Source: Allosphingosinicella deserti
GTDB lineage: Bacteria > Pseudomonadota > Alphaproteobacteria > Sphingomonadales > Sphingomonadaceae
Direction of reading: 5' to 3'
Length of the DNA stretch: 64,000 bases
NCBI RefSeq assembly: GCF_003012735.1
Contig: NZ_PXYI01000002.1
Span: 186,001 to 250,000, forward strand
Shown here one piece after another: positions 9,048 through 18,485 of this stretch (within the stretch, counting starts at the first letter, position 1; every line of letters starts with the position of its first letter). The position numbers and the translations under genes are program-made. Below the pieces are notes generated by a model. It did no database searches. It was not told the DNA's origin and saw only the letters and a list, made by a program, of their open reading frames with translations.

Positions 9048-10898
9048 TTAGAGGCCGAGGGCGGTCGCGGTCCAAAATGTCGCGCCAGCCGCCAGCCATG
9101 CGAGAGTGAACAGATAGCCTAGCATGAAGGCCGGCCATTTCCACCCGTTGGTCTCCCGCCGCGTCACCGCAATTGTGGATAAGCATTGCGGGGCGAACAC
9201 GAACCAGACGAGGAAGGCGAGCGCGGTCGGCAGTGACCAGCGACCGCGGAGCTGTTCCTTGAGCGGCTGCTCGGCAGCTGCCTCGTCCTCGGCATCGATC
9301 GAATAGGCGGTTGCCAAGGCCGACACGGCGACTTCGCGAGCGGCCATGGCCGGTATGAGCGCCAGCGCGATCTCGTGGTTGAACCCGATCGGACGAACCA
9401 AAACTTCCAGGCCTGACGCGATCTTTCCCGCAATCGAGCTCTCAAGCGCGGTTTCTCCCGCCTTCGGCTGGGGGTAGGAGAGCAGCGCCCAGAGCACGAC
9501 CGTCGAAACGAGGATGATCGTTCCCGCCCGCTTCAGGAAGATAAGCGCGCGTTGCCAGAGGCCCAGCACGATATCGCGCAGCTGGGGGAGCTGATATTTC
9601 GGCATCTCGAGCAGAAAGCCACGCGGGGTGCCGCGAGTCACCGTCATGCGCAGGAACAGCGCTGCGATCAGAGCGCCGAACACGCCGGCGACGTAGAGGC
9701 CGAAGAGGACGAGGCCCTGAAGGCCGAACGCCCCCGCCACGGCGCGATCTGGGAAGAAGGCCCCGATGATCATCGTGTAAACCGGAAGGCGCGCCGAACA
9801 TGTCATCAGCGGGGCGATCAGTATCGTGGTCAGCCGGTGCTTTGGATCCTCGATGCTGCGTGTCGCCATGATCCCCGGCACCGCGCAGGCGAAGGAGGAG
9901 AGAAGGGGAATGAAGGCGTGGCCGGACAGGCCGACCCGCGCCATCAGCCGGTCCATCAAAAAGGCTGCACGGACCATGTAGCCGGTCGCCTCGAGCAGCA
10001 GGATGAAGAAGAACAGGATGAGGATCTGCGGCAGGAAAACGATGACAGCACCGACGCCCGCGAGAATGCCGTCCACCAGCAGCGATCGGATGGGGCCCTC
10101 GTTCAGTGTCCCGGTGGCCATGGTCTGAAGCGATACGACGCCTGCATCGATCCATTCGGCGGGGGCGACAGCCCAAGCGAACACCGCCTGGAACATGAGG
10201 AACATGATGGTGAGAAAGATGATCGGACCGGCCACTGGGTGAAGGGCGATCGAATCAAGCAATTGCGTCGTACGCCGGACGGCCGTTTCGCTGATGGTCG
10301 CCTTGCGTGCGATTGCCCTCGCCCGTCTTTGGACGATCGTGAAGTCCTCGACCGCCACGGGCCGCGGCCGGACCACGCGGGCGGCCGTGACCGCCTCGCT
10401 GATCGCTTCGCGAAGTTCGTCGGTGCCGCGGCGCCGCACCGCCACTGTGGCGATGACGGGGACCCCCAGTTCGCGCTCAAGGATCTGCGGATCGATCTCC
10501 AGTCCGTCGCGGCGGGCGAGATCGACCATGTTGAGCGCGACCACGGTCGGCAGCCCGAGATCGATAAGCTGCAACGCGAAACGCAGGTGATTGTCGAGAT
10601 TGGTCGCGTCGAGGACGAGCAGCAGCGCGTCGGGCAGTCGCTCGCCGTCCTGCTTGCCCAGCACGACGTCGCGGGTGACTTCCTCGTCCGGGCTCGACGG
10701 CTCCAGGCTGTAGGCGCCGGGCAGGTCGACCAACTCGATCGGTCGTCCGTCGGGCAGGAACAGCCGGCCGGCTTTGCGTTCGACGGTGACGCCCGGATAA
10801 TTGCCGACTTTCTGGCGCGCGCCGGTCAGCATGTTGAACAGGGCGCTCTTGCCGGCATTGGGATTGCCGACCACCGCCACCAGCGGGATCGTGGTCAT
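9048..10898 (-). CDS. feoB: Ferrous iron transporter FeoB
   Basis: This 616-residue inner-membrane Fe(II) transporter has an N-terminal G-protein domain: G1 loop GNPNAGKS at residues 11-18, G3 DLPGAYS near 57 and G4 NMVD near 123. A spacer and about eight to ten membrane segments follow, including the Gate regions ([15 protein letters not shown] and a later [15 protein letters not shown] with Cys). It is shorter than E. coli FeoB (773 residues), mainly in the spacer and C-terminus, as in many alphaproteobacteria. It overlaps feoA by four bases (ATGA) and is probably iron-regulated with it. Confidence 0.95.
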   Translation of the reverse strand: MTTIPLVAVVGNPNAGKSALFNMLTGARQKVGNYPGVTVERKAGRLFLPDGRPIELVDLPGAYSLEPSSPDEEVTRDVVLGKQDGERLPDALLLVLDATNLDNHLRFALQLIDLGLPTVVALNMVDLARRDGLEIDPQILERELGVPVIATVAVRRRGTDELREAISEAVTAARVVRPRPVAVEDFTIVQRRARAIARKATISETAVRRTTQLLDSIALHPVAGPIIFLTIMFLMFQAVFAWAVAPAEWIDAGVVSLQTMATGTLNEGPIRSLLVDGILAGVGAVIVFLPQILILFFFILLLEATGYMVRAAFLMDRLMARVGLSGHAFIPLLSSFACAVPGIMATRSIEDPKHRLTTILIAPLMTCSARLPVYTMIIGAFFPDRAVAGAFGLQGLVLFGLYVAGVFGALIAALFLRMTVTRGTPRGFLLEMPKYQLPQLRDIVLGLWQRALIFLKRAGTIILVSTVVLWALLSYPQPKAGETALESSIAGKIASGLEVLVRPIGFNHEIALALIPAMAAREVAVSALATAYSIDAEDEAAAEQPLKEQLRGRWSLPTALAFLVWFVFAPQCLSTIAVTRRETNGWKWPAFMLGYLFTLAWLAAGATFWTATALGL

Positions 10899-11143
10899 GC
10901 GGCTTTCTGTTCCACCATGATTACCTGCGCCTGGGCGCGGCGCATCGCCACCGTCATACGGCCGATCCGGATCGCGAGCGGATCCTTGCCGAACGGCGCG
11001 CCGTGCAACGCCTCGATCGCCACCCCCTCGTCAAAGCCGAGATTCCGGAGACGCCGCGCATCGGTGTCCGAAAGACGCGACCAGTCGATCGCCGTCACGA
11101 CGGCGGGAGTCCGGAAAGGCAGTTTGTCGAGCGATAGGGACAT
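10895..11143 (-). CDS. feoA: Ferrous iron transport protein FeoA
   Basis: The small 82-residue SH3-like cytosolic protein modulates FeoB. The translation has the family pattern [31 protein letters not shown] choose the ATG at 11143 ([10 protein letters not shown]). The frame is open to a TTG at 11164, but that codon lies inside the putative Fur operator and adds residues not typical of FeoA. No clear Shine-Dalgarno precedes 11143. It is the first gene of the feoAB operon. Confidence 0.9.
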   Translation of the reverse strand: MSLSLDKLPFRTPAVVTAIDWSRLSDTDARRLRNLGFDEGVAIEALHGAPFGKDPLAIRIGRMTVAMRRAQAQVIMVEQKAA

Positions 11144-11149
11144 GTACTT

Positions 11150-11168
11150 GCGAGTGATTATCAATATC
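11150..11168 (-). promoter_or_regulatory. Putative Fur box of feoAB
   Basis: On the coding strand the 19 bases read GATATTGATAATCACTCGC, matching the classical 19-bp Fur consensus GATAATGATAATCATTATC at 15 positions. The site ends seven bases before the feoA ATG, a position where bound Fur would block expression when iron is plentiful. Confidence 0.65.
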
Positions 11169-11200
11169 GCGCGAGGAAAGCCAGATGATTCCCAGATGAG

Positions 11201-11644
11201 TCAAGGCTGGGTATGTGGGGTCGTGTTGGGCTCGCCTGCAAGGTCGGCCACTTGATCGTCGGGCAGTACCTCGCCCGCCAGCGGCAGCGCCGGGCCGATC
11301 CAGAGTGCGTCATGGAGATGGTCTCGTCGAGGATTGGCGGTGTTGGGATGGACGAGGATCGATAGGCCCATATTGTTCAGCATCAGCCACGGAACGAGGC
11401 TGGAGAATAACGGCGGCGCGAACGCGACCTGGTACATGGCCCGGCTGTGCGGACCGACCGGGCGATCCCAGGCCCGTCCGAGCCGAACCGCGAAACGGTC
11501 CGCAATGGCGCCCTGAAGCGCCAGCGCAGCCGCCCGTCCGAAATCCGGATCGAAATAGATGTGGGCGTGGTAGCTGGCGATCTCGCCGATTTTGCGGAGC
11601 GGCGCCGCAGACACGTCAGGCGACCGGGTAGCGGAGCCGGCCAA
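11201..11644 (-). CDS. DOPA 4,5-dioxygenase family protein
   Basis: The 147-residue protein matches the small DOPA 4,5-dioxygenase-like family, which in fungi and plants opens the DOPA ring; bacterial roles are mostly unknown. Visible features are SYHAHIYFDPD near the N-terminus (metal-binding His pair HAH), GPHSRAMYQVAF in the middle and LSILVHPNT followed by DHLHDALWIG with further His residues. The ATG at 11644 overlaps COQ9 by 29 bases. A GTG at 11614, just after the COQ9 stop, would remove the overlap and may be the true start. Confidence 0.8.
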   Translation of the reverse strand: MAGSATRSPDVSAAPLRKIGEIASYHAHIYFDPDFGRAAALALQGAIADRFAVRLGRAWDRPVGPHSRAMYQVAFAPPLFSSLVPWLMLNNMGLSILVHPNTANPRRDHLHDALWIGPALPLAGEVLPDDQVADLAGEPNTTPHTQP

Positions 11645-12281
11645 GGAAGCGGCTGATCGACGGAACGCGCTCGCGGCTGCCGCGCCAGTTCGCCTTCAGT
11701 TTCTCGATCTTCATGACGTCGCCGATCCGGCGGTCGAGGAAGGCGCGGGTGTTGGCGATATTGTCGCTGTCGTCGTCCAGATAGACGAGCGTGGTCGATC
11801 CGTAGACGCCGCTCAGCATCGTCCGCTTGGTATAATGATTGAAGTCGGTGGAGCGGTCGCCAGCGATTCGCCAGATCCGATCCGCCGCCCGCCAGGCGAG
11901 CCGGGCACCCAGCACGAGATTCTGCGGCTGGCCGAGGATGGCGAGCGCACGACGGAGCGCCTCCTTATGCGGATTGATCGTCTCCAGCCGGTAAATGACC
12001 AGATCGTGGATGCGCTGGCGGATCTTCATCCCCTCGATTTTCTCGAGCGGGAAGGCGCGCGCAGTCGCCCGGTCGATCGAATCGAACCAGGCATCGATCA
12101 TGTCCGGGGCGCCACCGGGAAAGGCGAGGCGTGCCCGCGGCGCCGGTACGCCGAGATCCGACGCCGCCATCGCGAGCGCCTCGTCGGTCCAGCCGTCGAA
12201 CACCGCATTGGCGGGGATCAGCGGCGCCAGTGCGACGCGAAGCTCGTCGAGCGTCATCTCGGACGGGGAGATCTGTTCCAT
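11616..12281 (-). CDS. COQ9 family protein (ubiquinone biosynthesis accessory factor)
   Basis: The 221-residue protein resembles COQ9, a TetR-like lipid-binding protein that supports COQ7-type hydroxylation in ubiquinone synthesis. Visible family features are the N-terminal VFDGWTDEALAMAA helix region and the C-terminal TDFNHYTKRTMLSGVYGSTTL stretch, split here around the conserved W-x-x-D-x-S-x-D-x-N-x-Y-x-K pattern. I start at the ATG 12281 (MEQISPSEMTL); upstream in-frame codons would run into the region divergent from the lipoprotein gene. It is transcribed with the DOPA dioxygenase-like gene. Confidence 0.85.
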   Translation of the reverse strand: MEQISPSEMTLDELRVALAPLIPANAVFDGWTDEALAMAASDLGVPAPRARLAFPGGAPDMIDAWFDSIDRATARAFPLEKIEGMKIRQRIHDLVIYRLETINPHKEALRRALAILGQPQNLVLGARLAWRAADRIWRIAGDRSTDFNHYTKRTMLSGVYGSTTLVYLDDDSDNIANTRAFLDRRIGDVMKIEKLKANWRGSRERVPSISRFLGRLRYPVA

Positions 12282-12382
12282 GACGGTCAAATGATCCCCC
12301 GCAGCGAAGGATGCAAGCGGCCCGGTTGCCCGGCAGGATTCGACGCGCGATAAGCGCGCGATCGTTTCGAAAAGGGGATGCC

Positions 12383-13333
12383 ATGCATATCGCCGCCGCC
12401 GCGCTTCTGGCCGCATCCTTGTTGCTCGCGGCATGCGCGAACGATCCCCCCGACCAGGCCGGCTCCGCGCCAAACGCTACCGCCGCCTGGCGGCCCAGGC
12501 CCGTCACCGGCGCGCCGGAGCCGAACGACGTCATCGCCAAGGCGCCGGCGGACGCCTGGCGGGTGGTCGATCCCGACGCTCTGCTGATCATGGAATTTAA
12601 GGATGGCGGCCGGGTCGCCATCGAACTCGCGCCCGCCTTCGCCCCAGTCCACGTCGCCAATGTAAAGGCTTTCGCACGGTCGGGATGGTGGAACGGCTCG
12701 GCGATCTACCGCGTGCAGGACAATTACGTTGCTCAATGGGGCAATGGCGATGCCAAGACGGCGCTTCCGTCAGGCGTCGTCCGTCAGCCGGCCGCGGAAT
12801 ATGATCGGCCGCTTTCCGATCTTCGAGTGCGTGCGCTCGGCTATCCGGACAGCTATGCACCGATGGTCGGCCATGCCGAAAGCTGGCCGATCGGCTATGA
12901 TCCGGCGGCCGGACGTGCCTGGCTCACCCATTGCTACGGAATGGTGGGCGTCGGCCGCGATCTTGCGCCCGACACCGGCACGGGTGGAGAACTCTACGCA
13001 ATTATCGGCCATGCGCCGCGCCACCTCGATCTCAATATCGCGGTGATCGGGCGCGTTGTCGAAGGTATCGAGCTTTTGTCGGCACGCCCGCGTGGCACGG
13101 AAAAGCTTGGTTTCTACAAGGATGCTGCCCAGCACGTTCCAATCGCGCGGGTCCGACTTGCAAGCGACATGCCGGCCGCAGAGCGGCCCGCGTACGAGGT
13201 GCTCCGGTCGGATCATGACACGTTCGGGCAGTTCGTCACCGGACGCGCCAATCGCGGCGGAGGTTTCTTTCAGCGTCCCGCAGGCGGCGTCGATCTGTGC
13301 AATGTCCCGGTGCCGGTTCGAAAACGCGCCTGA
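12383..13333 (+). CDS. Cyclophilin-type peptidyl-prolyl isomerase, predicted lipoprotein
   Basis: The 316-residue protein begins with a lipoprotein signal ([19 protein letters not shown], lipobox LAAC), so it should be anchored in the periplasm. A diverged cyclophilin domain follows: [26 protein letters not shown] corresponds to the N-terminal strand and helix, and [25 protein letters not shown] to the C-terminal half. Some classical active-site residues look altered, so activity is uncertain. The N-terminus is set by the signal peptide. It is divergent from COQ9 and convergent with the zinc-ribbon gene. Confidence 0.8.
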   Translation: MHIAAAALLAASLLLAACANDPPDQAGSAPNATAAWRPRPVTGAPEPNDVIAKAPADAWRVVDPDALLIMEFKDGGRVAIELAPAFAPVHVANVKAFARSGWWNGSAIYRVQDNYVAQWGNGDAKTALPSGVVRQPAAEYDRPLSDLRVRALGYPDSYAPMVGHAESWPIGYDPAAGRAWLTHCYGMVGVGRDLAPDTGTGGELYAIIGHAPRHLDLNIAVIGRVVEGIELLSARPRGTEKLGFYKDAAQHVPIARVRLASDMPAAERPAYEVLRSDHDTFGQFVTGRANRGGGFFQRPAGGVDLCNVPVPVRKRA

Positions 13334-13364
13334 TACGCACCCTCGATATCCGTCGTCGCTCGGG

Positions 13365-13631
13365 CTAGGCTGCGTAAGCGGGCTCGGTGCCGAATACTGG
13401 ACGGCGGATGCTGCGGACGATCTGACCGCCTGCGATCATCGGAGCATTTTCCAGCGGCAAAGCCGTCGTGCAGAAAGCACATTCCGCCATCGACCGTCCG
13501 ATATACCAATGAGTTCGGCCGCACCCGGGGCAGTAATTGGTTTCGTGCTCACGATAGACGATATGATAACCGCGCGTCTCTGCCTTGGGGACAATGCAGC
13601 CGCCGCGGGCCTCAAGGATACTCGTCGCCAT
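13365..13631 (-). CDS. Small zinc-ribbon protein of unknown function
   Basis: I do not recognise this 88-residue protein. It contains CPGCGRTHW and CAFC, spaced CxxC-x13-CxxC, a likely zinc ribbon. The start at 13631 is supported by AAAGGAG eight bases upstream. It may bind nucleic acid or act as a small metal-binding regulator; the sequence alone does not decide. It is convergent with the cyclophilin lipoprotein gene. Confidence 0.6.
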   Translation of the reverse strand: MATSILEARGGCIVPKAETRGYHIVYREHETNYCPGCGRTHWYIGRSMAECAFCTTALPLENAPMIAGGQIVRSIRRPVFGTEPAYAA

Positions 13632-13744
13632 ACTCGGCTCCTTTCTACTCACTTGCCGGCCCAACGAGCGATGACTCTGAAGAGTTTCATGGCTTTAGGA
13701 TGAACAAGGCGGCCGTAACGCAGGGGCGTCCCTCGCGTTAACGC

Positions 13745-13768
13745 TAAAAAGCCGCAGAAATCTGCGGC
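13745..13768 (-). terminator. Intrinsic terminator, minus strand
   Basis: On the minus strand GCCGCAGA and TCTGCGGC form an 8-bp stem followed by a T-run (CTTTTTAGC). It lies about 100 bases downstream of the 43-residue membrane-protein gene and would end that transcript. Confidence 0.7.
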
Positions 13769-13866
13769 GATGAACCGTTGCCCTGGATCGACGAATCGAT
13801 CGGAACAGGGGCGAAATTTTTTTCAGACGTGGCCGATCGTGCCGCTGCGGGACGACCGGGAAAGGG

Positions 13867-13998
13867 TCAGAGGCGGATCTTGTCGGTCCTGCGCTTGCCC
13901 ATGCGGCCATGGTGGCCGCGCTCCCTGCGCTGATAGACGATCACGGCGAGGATCGGGAAGATAAGGGCGGCGCCGACGCCTACCGCGAGATGAACCAT
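13867..13998 (-). CDS. Small single-pass membrane protein (43 aa), unknown function
   Basis: From the ATG at 13998 (GGAG nine bases upstream) this encodes 43 residues: one predicted transmembrane helix (VHLAVGVGAALIFPILAVIV) followed by a strongly basic tail rich in Arg, Lys and His. Topology would put the tail in the cytoplasm. It follows the DUF1489 gene on the same strand and precedes a terminator. I cannot assign a function; the ribosome-binding site and clean architecture argue that it is real. Confidence 0.5.
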   Translation of the reverse strand: MVHLAVGVGAALIFPILAVIVYQRRERGHHGRMGKRRTDKIRL

Positions 13999-14068
13999 GT
14001 CTACTCCATCACGTCTCGAGAGACCGGGCCCCGCGGGGTCTCTCCACGCGGCCTCTCTTCCCAAGCTT

Positions 14069-14545
14069 TCAGACAAGTGCAAGCGCGATGAGACGAGTCA
14101 TCAATTCCGGTGGAAGCGTATCGGCCTCATCGCTGCCGCCACCCAGGTCCGGCGGAGCGTCCGCGGCGCTGAGGTACCGCCATCCCTGGTGGGCGCGTTT
14201 GGGGAAAGGGCGCACCGGCACCAGATCGGGGTCCAGCCGGACGATCGTTCTGTTGTCCTCTTCCCGCGCAGCGAAGCCGCGGATCAGCTGCCGCGCGACG
14301 AGCTGGTGTTTGACGATCCAGAAGATCGACCCGCCGAGCAGTTCCGTGGCGCGCTTCGGCATGTAGCGGGTGACGAGCGGGATTTCGCCGCCGCTCGCGC
14401 GAAGCTGCTGGCGTTTGCGAAGCGCCTCGATGCTGGCGCAGCCGACTGCGACCTTGCTGATATGAAGCGCCGCGGGCGAGGCTGCGTCAAAGTCGTGATC
14501 GTAAGCGGTCACCGAAGGTCCGTTCGTGGGGAGAAGGCCGCGCAA
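14069..14545 (-). CDS. DUF1489 family protein
   Basis: The 158-residue protein matches the DUF1489 family, conserved in alphaproteobacteria and without known function. Family features visible are LHISKVAVGCASIEAL near the start, VTRYMPKRATELLGGSIFWIVK in the middle (split by the conserved PKR and GGS-aromatic-W residues) and a C-terminal HQGWRYLSAADAPPDL segment. The ATG at 14545 gives about 25 residues before the conserved start; a GTG at 14512 is an alternative. It lies downstream of mgtE on the same strand. Confidence 0.8.
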   Translation of the reverse strand: MRGLLPTNGPSVTAYDHDFDAASPAALHISKVAVGCASIEALRKRQQLRASGGEIPLVTRYMPKRATELLGGSIFWIVKHQLVARQLIRGFAAREEDNRTIVRLDPDLVPVRPFPKRAHQGWRYLSAADAPPDLGGGSDEADTLPPELMTRLIALALV

Positions 14546-14623
14546 ATAGCCGATCAGGTGCCTTCGTGGAATCGGAAAAGCGCAAATTCAGCGATACTTA
14601 GCTGATGTTTGCAGGGCTGAGGC

Positions 14624-16039
14624 TCAGCCGACGAGCCCCGAGGCAGTGGCAAGGCCGAGGAAGACGAGGACTCCCATCGAATCGGTGACCATGGTCACGA
14701 AGATGGAGGAGGCGACGGCGGGATCCGCGCCGGCGCGTTCCAGTGCCAACGGCATCATCACGCCCGCGCAGCCGGCAATCAGGATGTTGGTCAGCATCGC
14801 GGCCGCAATGACGGCGCCGAGGATCGGATTGAGGAAGAAGAGTCCGACGCCGACTCCGAGCAGTATCGCGATGGTTACGCCATTGAGCACTGCCACCCGC
14901 ATCTCGCGCAGAATGGCGCGCCAGGTGTTCGACTGGGTCAGCTGGTTGGTCGCGAGGGCTCGAACCGTCACCGCAAGCGTCTGGGTGCCGGCGTTGCCGC
15001 CAACGCCCATGACGATCGGCATCAGAGCTGCGAGGGCGACCATTTTGGTGATGGTCCCTTCGAAATAGCCGATGATCGAGGCAGCGATCAGGGCCGTGCC
15101 GAGGTTGGCGATCAGCCAGCGAACCCGTGCCTTGTAGCTCTCGCGGATCGGCTCGTTGATGTCGCCTTCACCGGCGCCGGACAGCAGAAGGGCGTCTTCG
15201 GACGCTTCTTCCTGGATGATGTGGACGATGTCGTCGACGGTGATCATGCCGACGAGGCGCCCGGAGCCGTCGACCACCGCCGCCGAAATCAACGCATATT
15301 TCTGGAAGCGGAGAGCAACCTCTTCCTGGTCCATGTCGACAGGGATGAGGGTCTGTTCGCGTTTCATCACATCGGCGACGGCGACGTGGCGCGGGGTGCG
15401 CAGGATCCAGCTCAGCATGCACGTGCCGACCGGATGGTGCCGGCCGTCGACGACGAAGACTTCCCAGAAATCGGTGGTGAGATCGTCGCCGGCGCGCAGA
15501 TAATCGATCACCTGCCCGATCGTCCAATGCTGCGGCACTGCGATCAGATCGCGCTGCATCAGCCGGCCGGCCGATTCCTCCGGAAAGGTCAGCGCCTCCT
15601 CGATCGCAGCGCGATCGTCGGGGTCCAGGGCACGAAGGACGGCGCGCTGCTCGTCCTCCTCCATGTCCTCGATCATCGCGACGGCGTCGTCGGTCTCCAT
15701 CTCGCCCGCGACTTCGGCGACCTCGTGCGGCTCGAACTGGTCGATCAGTTCGTCGCGCACGTGATCGTTCATCTCCGCGAGAACGTCGCCGCCGAGCAGT
15801 TCCTCGATCGCGATGGCAAGCGCGCGCCGTTCGTCGGAATCGACGAGCTCGAAGAGGTCGGCGATGTCGGCCGGGTGGAGCGGCTCTACGAGCGCGCGCG
15901 CGGCGTCGGTCTCGCCCGCCTCGACATGGTCCATCACCCGCCGGACGAATTCCGGCCGGAGCCGATCATCCTCGTCCAAGCGGGATTCGCTGTCCGTGGA
16001 CGCGGTGCCGCGGGGCAGTTCGATATCGCTTTCGCTCAT
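14624..16039 (-). CDS. mgtE: Magnesium transporter MgtE
   Basis: The 471-residue Mg2+ channel has the standard order: an acidic MgtE_N superhelical domain (about 35-150), two CBS domains (about 155-275) and five C-terminal membrane helices. The pore signature PIVMGVGGNAGTQTLAV is near residue 350. In the family, the cytosolic domains sense Mg2+ and close the pore when it is abundant. The gene is divergent from the cyclophilin gene at 16237. A 15-base palindrome (GGCTGAGGCTCAGCC) covers the stop codon but has no T-run, so it is not called a terminator. Confidence 0.95.
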   Translation of the reverse strand: MSESDIELPRGTASTDSESRLDEDDRLRPEFVRRVMDHVEAGETDAARALVEPLHPADIADLFELVDSDERRALAIAIEELLGGDVLAEMNDHVRDELIDQFEPHEVAEVAGEMETDDAVAMIEDMEEDEQRAVLRALDPDDRAAIEEALTFPEESAGRLMQRDLIAVPQHWTIGQVIDYLRAGDDLTTDFWEVFVVDGRHHPVGTCMLSWILRTPRHVAVADVMKREQTLIPVDMDQEEVALRFQKYALISAAVVDGSGRLVGMITVDDIVHIIQEEASEDALLLSGAGEGDINEPIRESYKARVRWLIANLGTALIAASIIGYFEGTITKMVALAALMPIVMGVGGNAGTQTLAVTVRALATNQLTQSNTWRAILREMRVAVLNGVTIAILLGVGVGLFFLNPILGAVIAAAMLTNILIAGCAGVMMPLALERAGADPAVASSIFVTMVTDSMGVLVFLGLATASGLVG

Positions 16040-16236
16040 CCCGCCCCCTTGTTCCGGCCATTCAGGAATGGCCGCTACCTAAGGCCACGGCTCAAGTCTG
16101 TCGACACGTTGGCTGCGCCCGACCGCTTGCCCAGGGATGAGCGGGCGCTTTTCGGGAGATCGCTCCGGCAGGGGTGGCGGAGGAACGCTGTCGACCCTAA
16201 GTGCGGGGGCACATTTTTCCAGCGAAAGGCGCCCTC

Positions 16237-16698
16237 ATGGCCGACGAACTCAACACCCTGGTCCTCAACCTCGACAGCGGCGGCGATGTCGTCATCAAGC
16301 TGCGGCCCGATCTCGCGCCCGGCCATGTCGGCCGCATCAAGGAGTTGGTCGGCGAAGGCTTTTACGACGGCGTCGTCTTCCACCGGGTCATTCCCGGCTT
16401 CATGGCCCAGGGCGGCGATCCCACCGGCACCGGCACCGGCGGCTCCGACAAGCCGGATCTGCAGGCCGAATTCTCGCAGGCGCCGCACGTCCGCGGCGCG
16501 GTCTCGATGGCGCGGACCAACTATCCGCACAGCGCCAACAGCCAGTTCTTCATCGTCTTCGACGATGCCCGCTTCCTCGACGGCCAATATACGGTGTGGG
16601 GCGAAGTGACCGAAGGCATGGAGCATGTCGACGCGCTGCCGAAGGGTGAGCCGCCGCGTAATCCGGGCAAGATCGTCAAGGCGAGCCTGCGCGCCTGA
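16237..16698 (+). CDS. Peptidyl-prolyl cis-trans isomerase (cyclophilin type, cytosolic)
   Basis: This compact 153-residue cyclophilin has a complete active-site set: FHRVIPGFMAQGGDPTGTG (catalytic Arg and the FMxQGGD motif), the strand with MARTNYPHSANSQFFI and a VWGEVTEGM segment. It lacks a signal peptide, so it should act in the cytosol. The ATG at 16237 (MADELNTLVL) was chosen because the frame upstream carries no conserved residues. The SDR gene begins four bases after its stop, suggesting cotranscription. Confidence 0.93.
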   Translation: MADELNTLVLNLDSGGDVVIKLRPDLAPGHVGRIKELVGEGFYDGVVFHRVIPGFMAQGGDPTGTGTGGSDKPDLQAEFSQAPHVRGAVSMARTNYPHSANSQFFIVFDDARFLDGQYTVWGEVTEGMEHVDALPKGEPPRNPGKIVKASLRA

Positions 16699-16702
16699 TC
16701 TC

Positions 16703-17457
16703 GTGGCGCGGCCGGTCACTCTCGTTACCGGCGCGTCCGCAGGTCTGGGCGCCGAGTTCGCGCGTCAATGCGCCGCCCGCGGCGACGAAGTGGTGATCGT
16801 CGCCTGGCGGCGCGACCGGCTCGAAGCGCTGGCGGCGGAGAACGGCCGCACCCACGTTATCGCTGCCGATCTCGGTGCACCCGGCGCGGCAGGTCGACTG
16901 TTCGCGGAGGTCGAGGGGCTTGGCCTCTCGATCTCGCGCCTGATCAACAATGCCGGCTTCGGACTGGTCGGCCGCTTCGCCGACCTTCCGCTCGATCGCC
17001 AGCGAGCGATGATCGACGTCAATGTCGCGTCGCTGGTCGAGCTCAGTCACCTGGTTCTGCCCGGAATGCGCGCGCGCGCTGAGGGTGGAATCTTGAATGT
17101 CGCCTCGACGGCGCCTTCCAGTCGGGCCCAGGAATGGCCGTCTATTTCGCGTCCAAGGCGTTCGTGCTGTCGTTCACCGAAGCGCTTCACGAGGAACTGC
17201 GGAGCACCGGCGTTGCGATGACGGCGCTTTGTCCGGGGCCGACCGCTACGGAATTCGGCGAGACTGCCGGCGCAAAGGGGACGAACTTCAGCCGCTTTTC
17301 AGCCGACGCGAGTGCCGTCGTGTCGGCCGGACTGGCGGGCCTCGAGCGCAATTATGCGATTGTCATTCCAGGCGTCATGAACAAGACCACGGCTTTGACC
17401 ACCCGCTTCCTTCCGCGCTCCGCGCTCCGCAGGATTGTCGCCGGCCTCAAAATTTAG
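16703..17457 (+). pseudogene. SDR family NAD(P)-dependent oxidoreductase, interrupted by a one-base frameshift
   Basis: Two frames together give one short-chain dehydrogenase of about 250 residues. The first part, from GTG 16703, has the cofactor motif TGASAGLG, the NNAG motif and NVAST with the catalytic Ser. The second part, in a different frame from about 17113, carries GMAVYFASKAFV with the catalytic Tyr-xxx-Lys. Adding one base at 17111-17113 (ACG GCN GCC TTC) restores a normal A-A-F-Q-S-G-P-G-M junction. Both halves keep good coding quality, so the lesion is recent or a sequencing error. The stop overlaps the convergent lysR stop. Confidence 0.8.
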
Positions 17458-18338
17458 AGCGGCGGCAAGCTTTCAAACAGCCAATCGTGGAAGATCCGCA
17501 CCGGGCGCCGCGTCAGCGACGAGCGGCGGCACGCGAACCAGTAACTGTACGGGCTTTCCACCGCATGGTCGAACAGGCGCACGAGCCGCGGATCGCTCGA
17601 CGCGGAAAGATGGCTTTCGAGCATGAAGGCAACCCCCAGTCCCTGCGCGGCGGCGTCGAGAATGAGCTGTCCCGCATCGAAATGGTCGATCGCCGCCGGT
17701 TCGAGGTTCGGCAATCCGACCGCCTCCTTCCAATAGGAAAAGGTCTCCGGCATGTCGCGGTGAAGGAAAATGGTCGTGCTCGCGAGCTGAGCCGGATCGG
17801 TGATCGCGTTCGGCCCTTCCTGGATCGCCTTGGAGCCGATCGCGATCACCCGGTTGCTGTCGATGCGGCGCGAGTAGAGGGAGGGATCGACCTCGGCGGT
17901 GATCGCAATCGCAGCATCGAGGCCGTCGTCGAGCCTGGCAATCCGATTGGCGCCGGTGTCGAGATCGATGTGGAGGTCGGGATGCGCCCCGCGCAGGCTC
18001 GGCAAATGAGGCATCAGCCGCTGCATCGCGAACAGCGACGGCACGGCGAGACGCAGCCGCATCATCTCCCGATTACCGATCGCGCGCTCCATCGCTACCG
18101 ACAGCGAATCGATCGATGGCCCAATTTCAGCCAGAAGCCGCTCGCCGTCGGAGTTGAGGTGCACGCTCTGGTGGCGCCGCTCGAACAACTGGTGGCCGAT
18201 ATAGCGTTCCAATGCCTGTATGCGTCGCGTGAGAGCCGGCGAGGAGAGGGACAGGATCGCGGCGGCCTCCTTGACAGAGCCGAGACGTGCGACCTGCACG
18301 AAGGCTTCGATGGCGGTCAGCGGCGGCAACCTGCGCAT
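17454..18338 (-). CDS. LysR family transcriptional regulator
   Basis: The 294-residue regulator has an N-terminal winged helix-turn-helix (LTAIEAFVQVARLGSVKEAA, then SPALTRRIQALERYIGHQLF) and a C-terminal substrate-binding-like effector domain. The N-terminal style is like GcvA-type LysR proteins. It faces the SDR gene with overlapping stop codons; LysR proteins more often control divergent neighbours, but upstream here is only the 373-base gap before the CDC48 gene, so the target and inducer are unknown. Confidence 0.92.
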   Translation of the reverse strand: MRRLPPLTAIEAFVQVARLGSVKEAAAILSLSSPALTRRIQALERYIGHQLFERRHQSVHLNSDGERLLAEIGPSIDSLSVAMERAIGNREMMRLRLAVPSLFAMQRLMPHLPSLRGAHPDLHIDLDTGANRIARLDDGLDAAIAITAEVDPSLYSRRIDSNRVIAIGSKAIQEGPNAITDPAQLASTTIFLHRDMPETFSYWKEAVGLPNLEPAAIDHFDAGQLILDAAAQGLGVAFMLESHLSASSDPRLVRLFDHAVESPYSYWFACRRSSLTRRPVRIFHDWLFESLPPL

Positions 18339-18485
18339 GGACGTTCGATCTCCCTATCCGTGCACCCTGCTTGTGCACTGCAGCGCCACCGTTCGCCGCT
18401 ACGGTAACCGGTAGCAGTCTCGAACAGCACGAGTGCAATGCATGCACTTGTAGCAGCCTTCTTCGCACTTGCACAATAACGCAGT

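Noticed and set aside
14615-14629. Palindrome GGCTGAGGCTCAGCC as terminator of mgtE
   Set aside because: It has almost no loop and no T-run, and it covers the stop codon itself; probably chance or a weak protein site.
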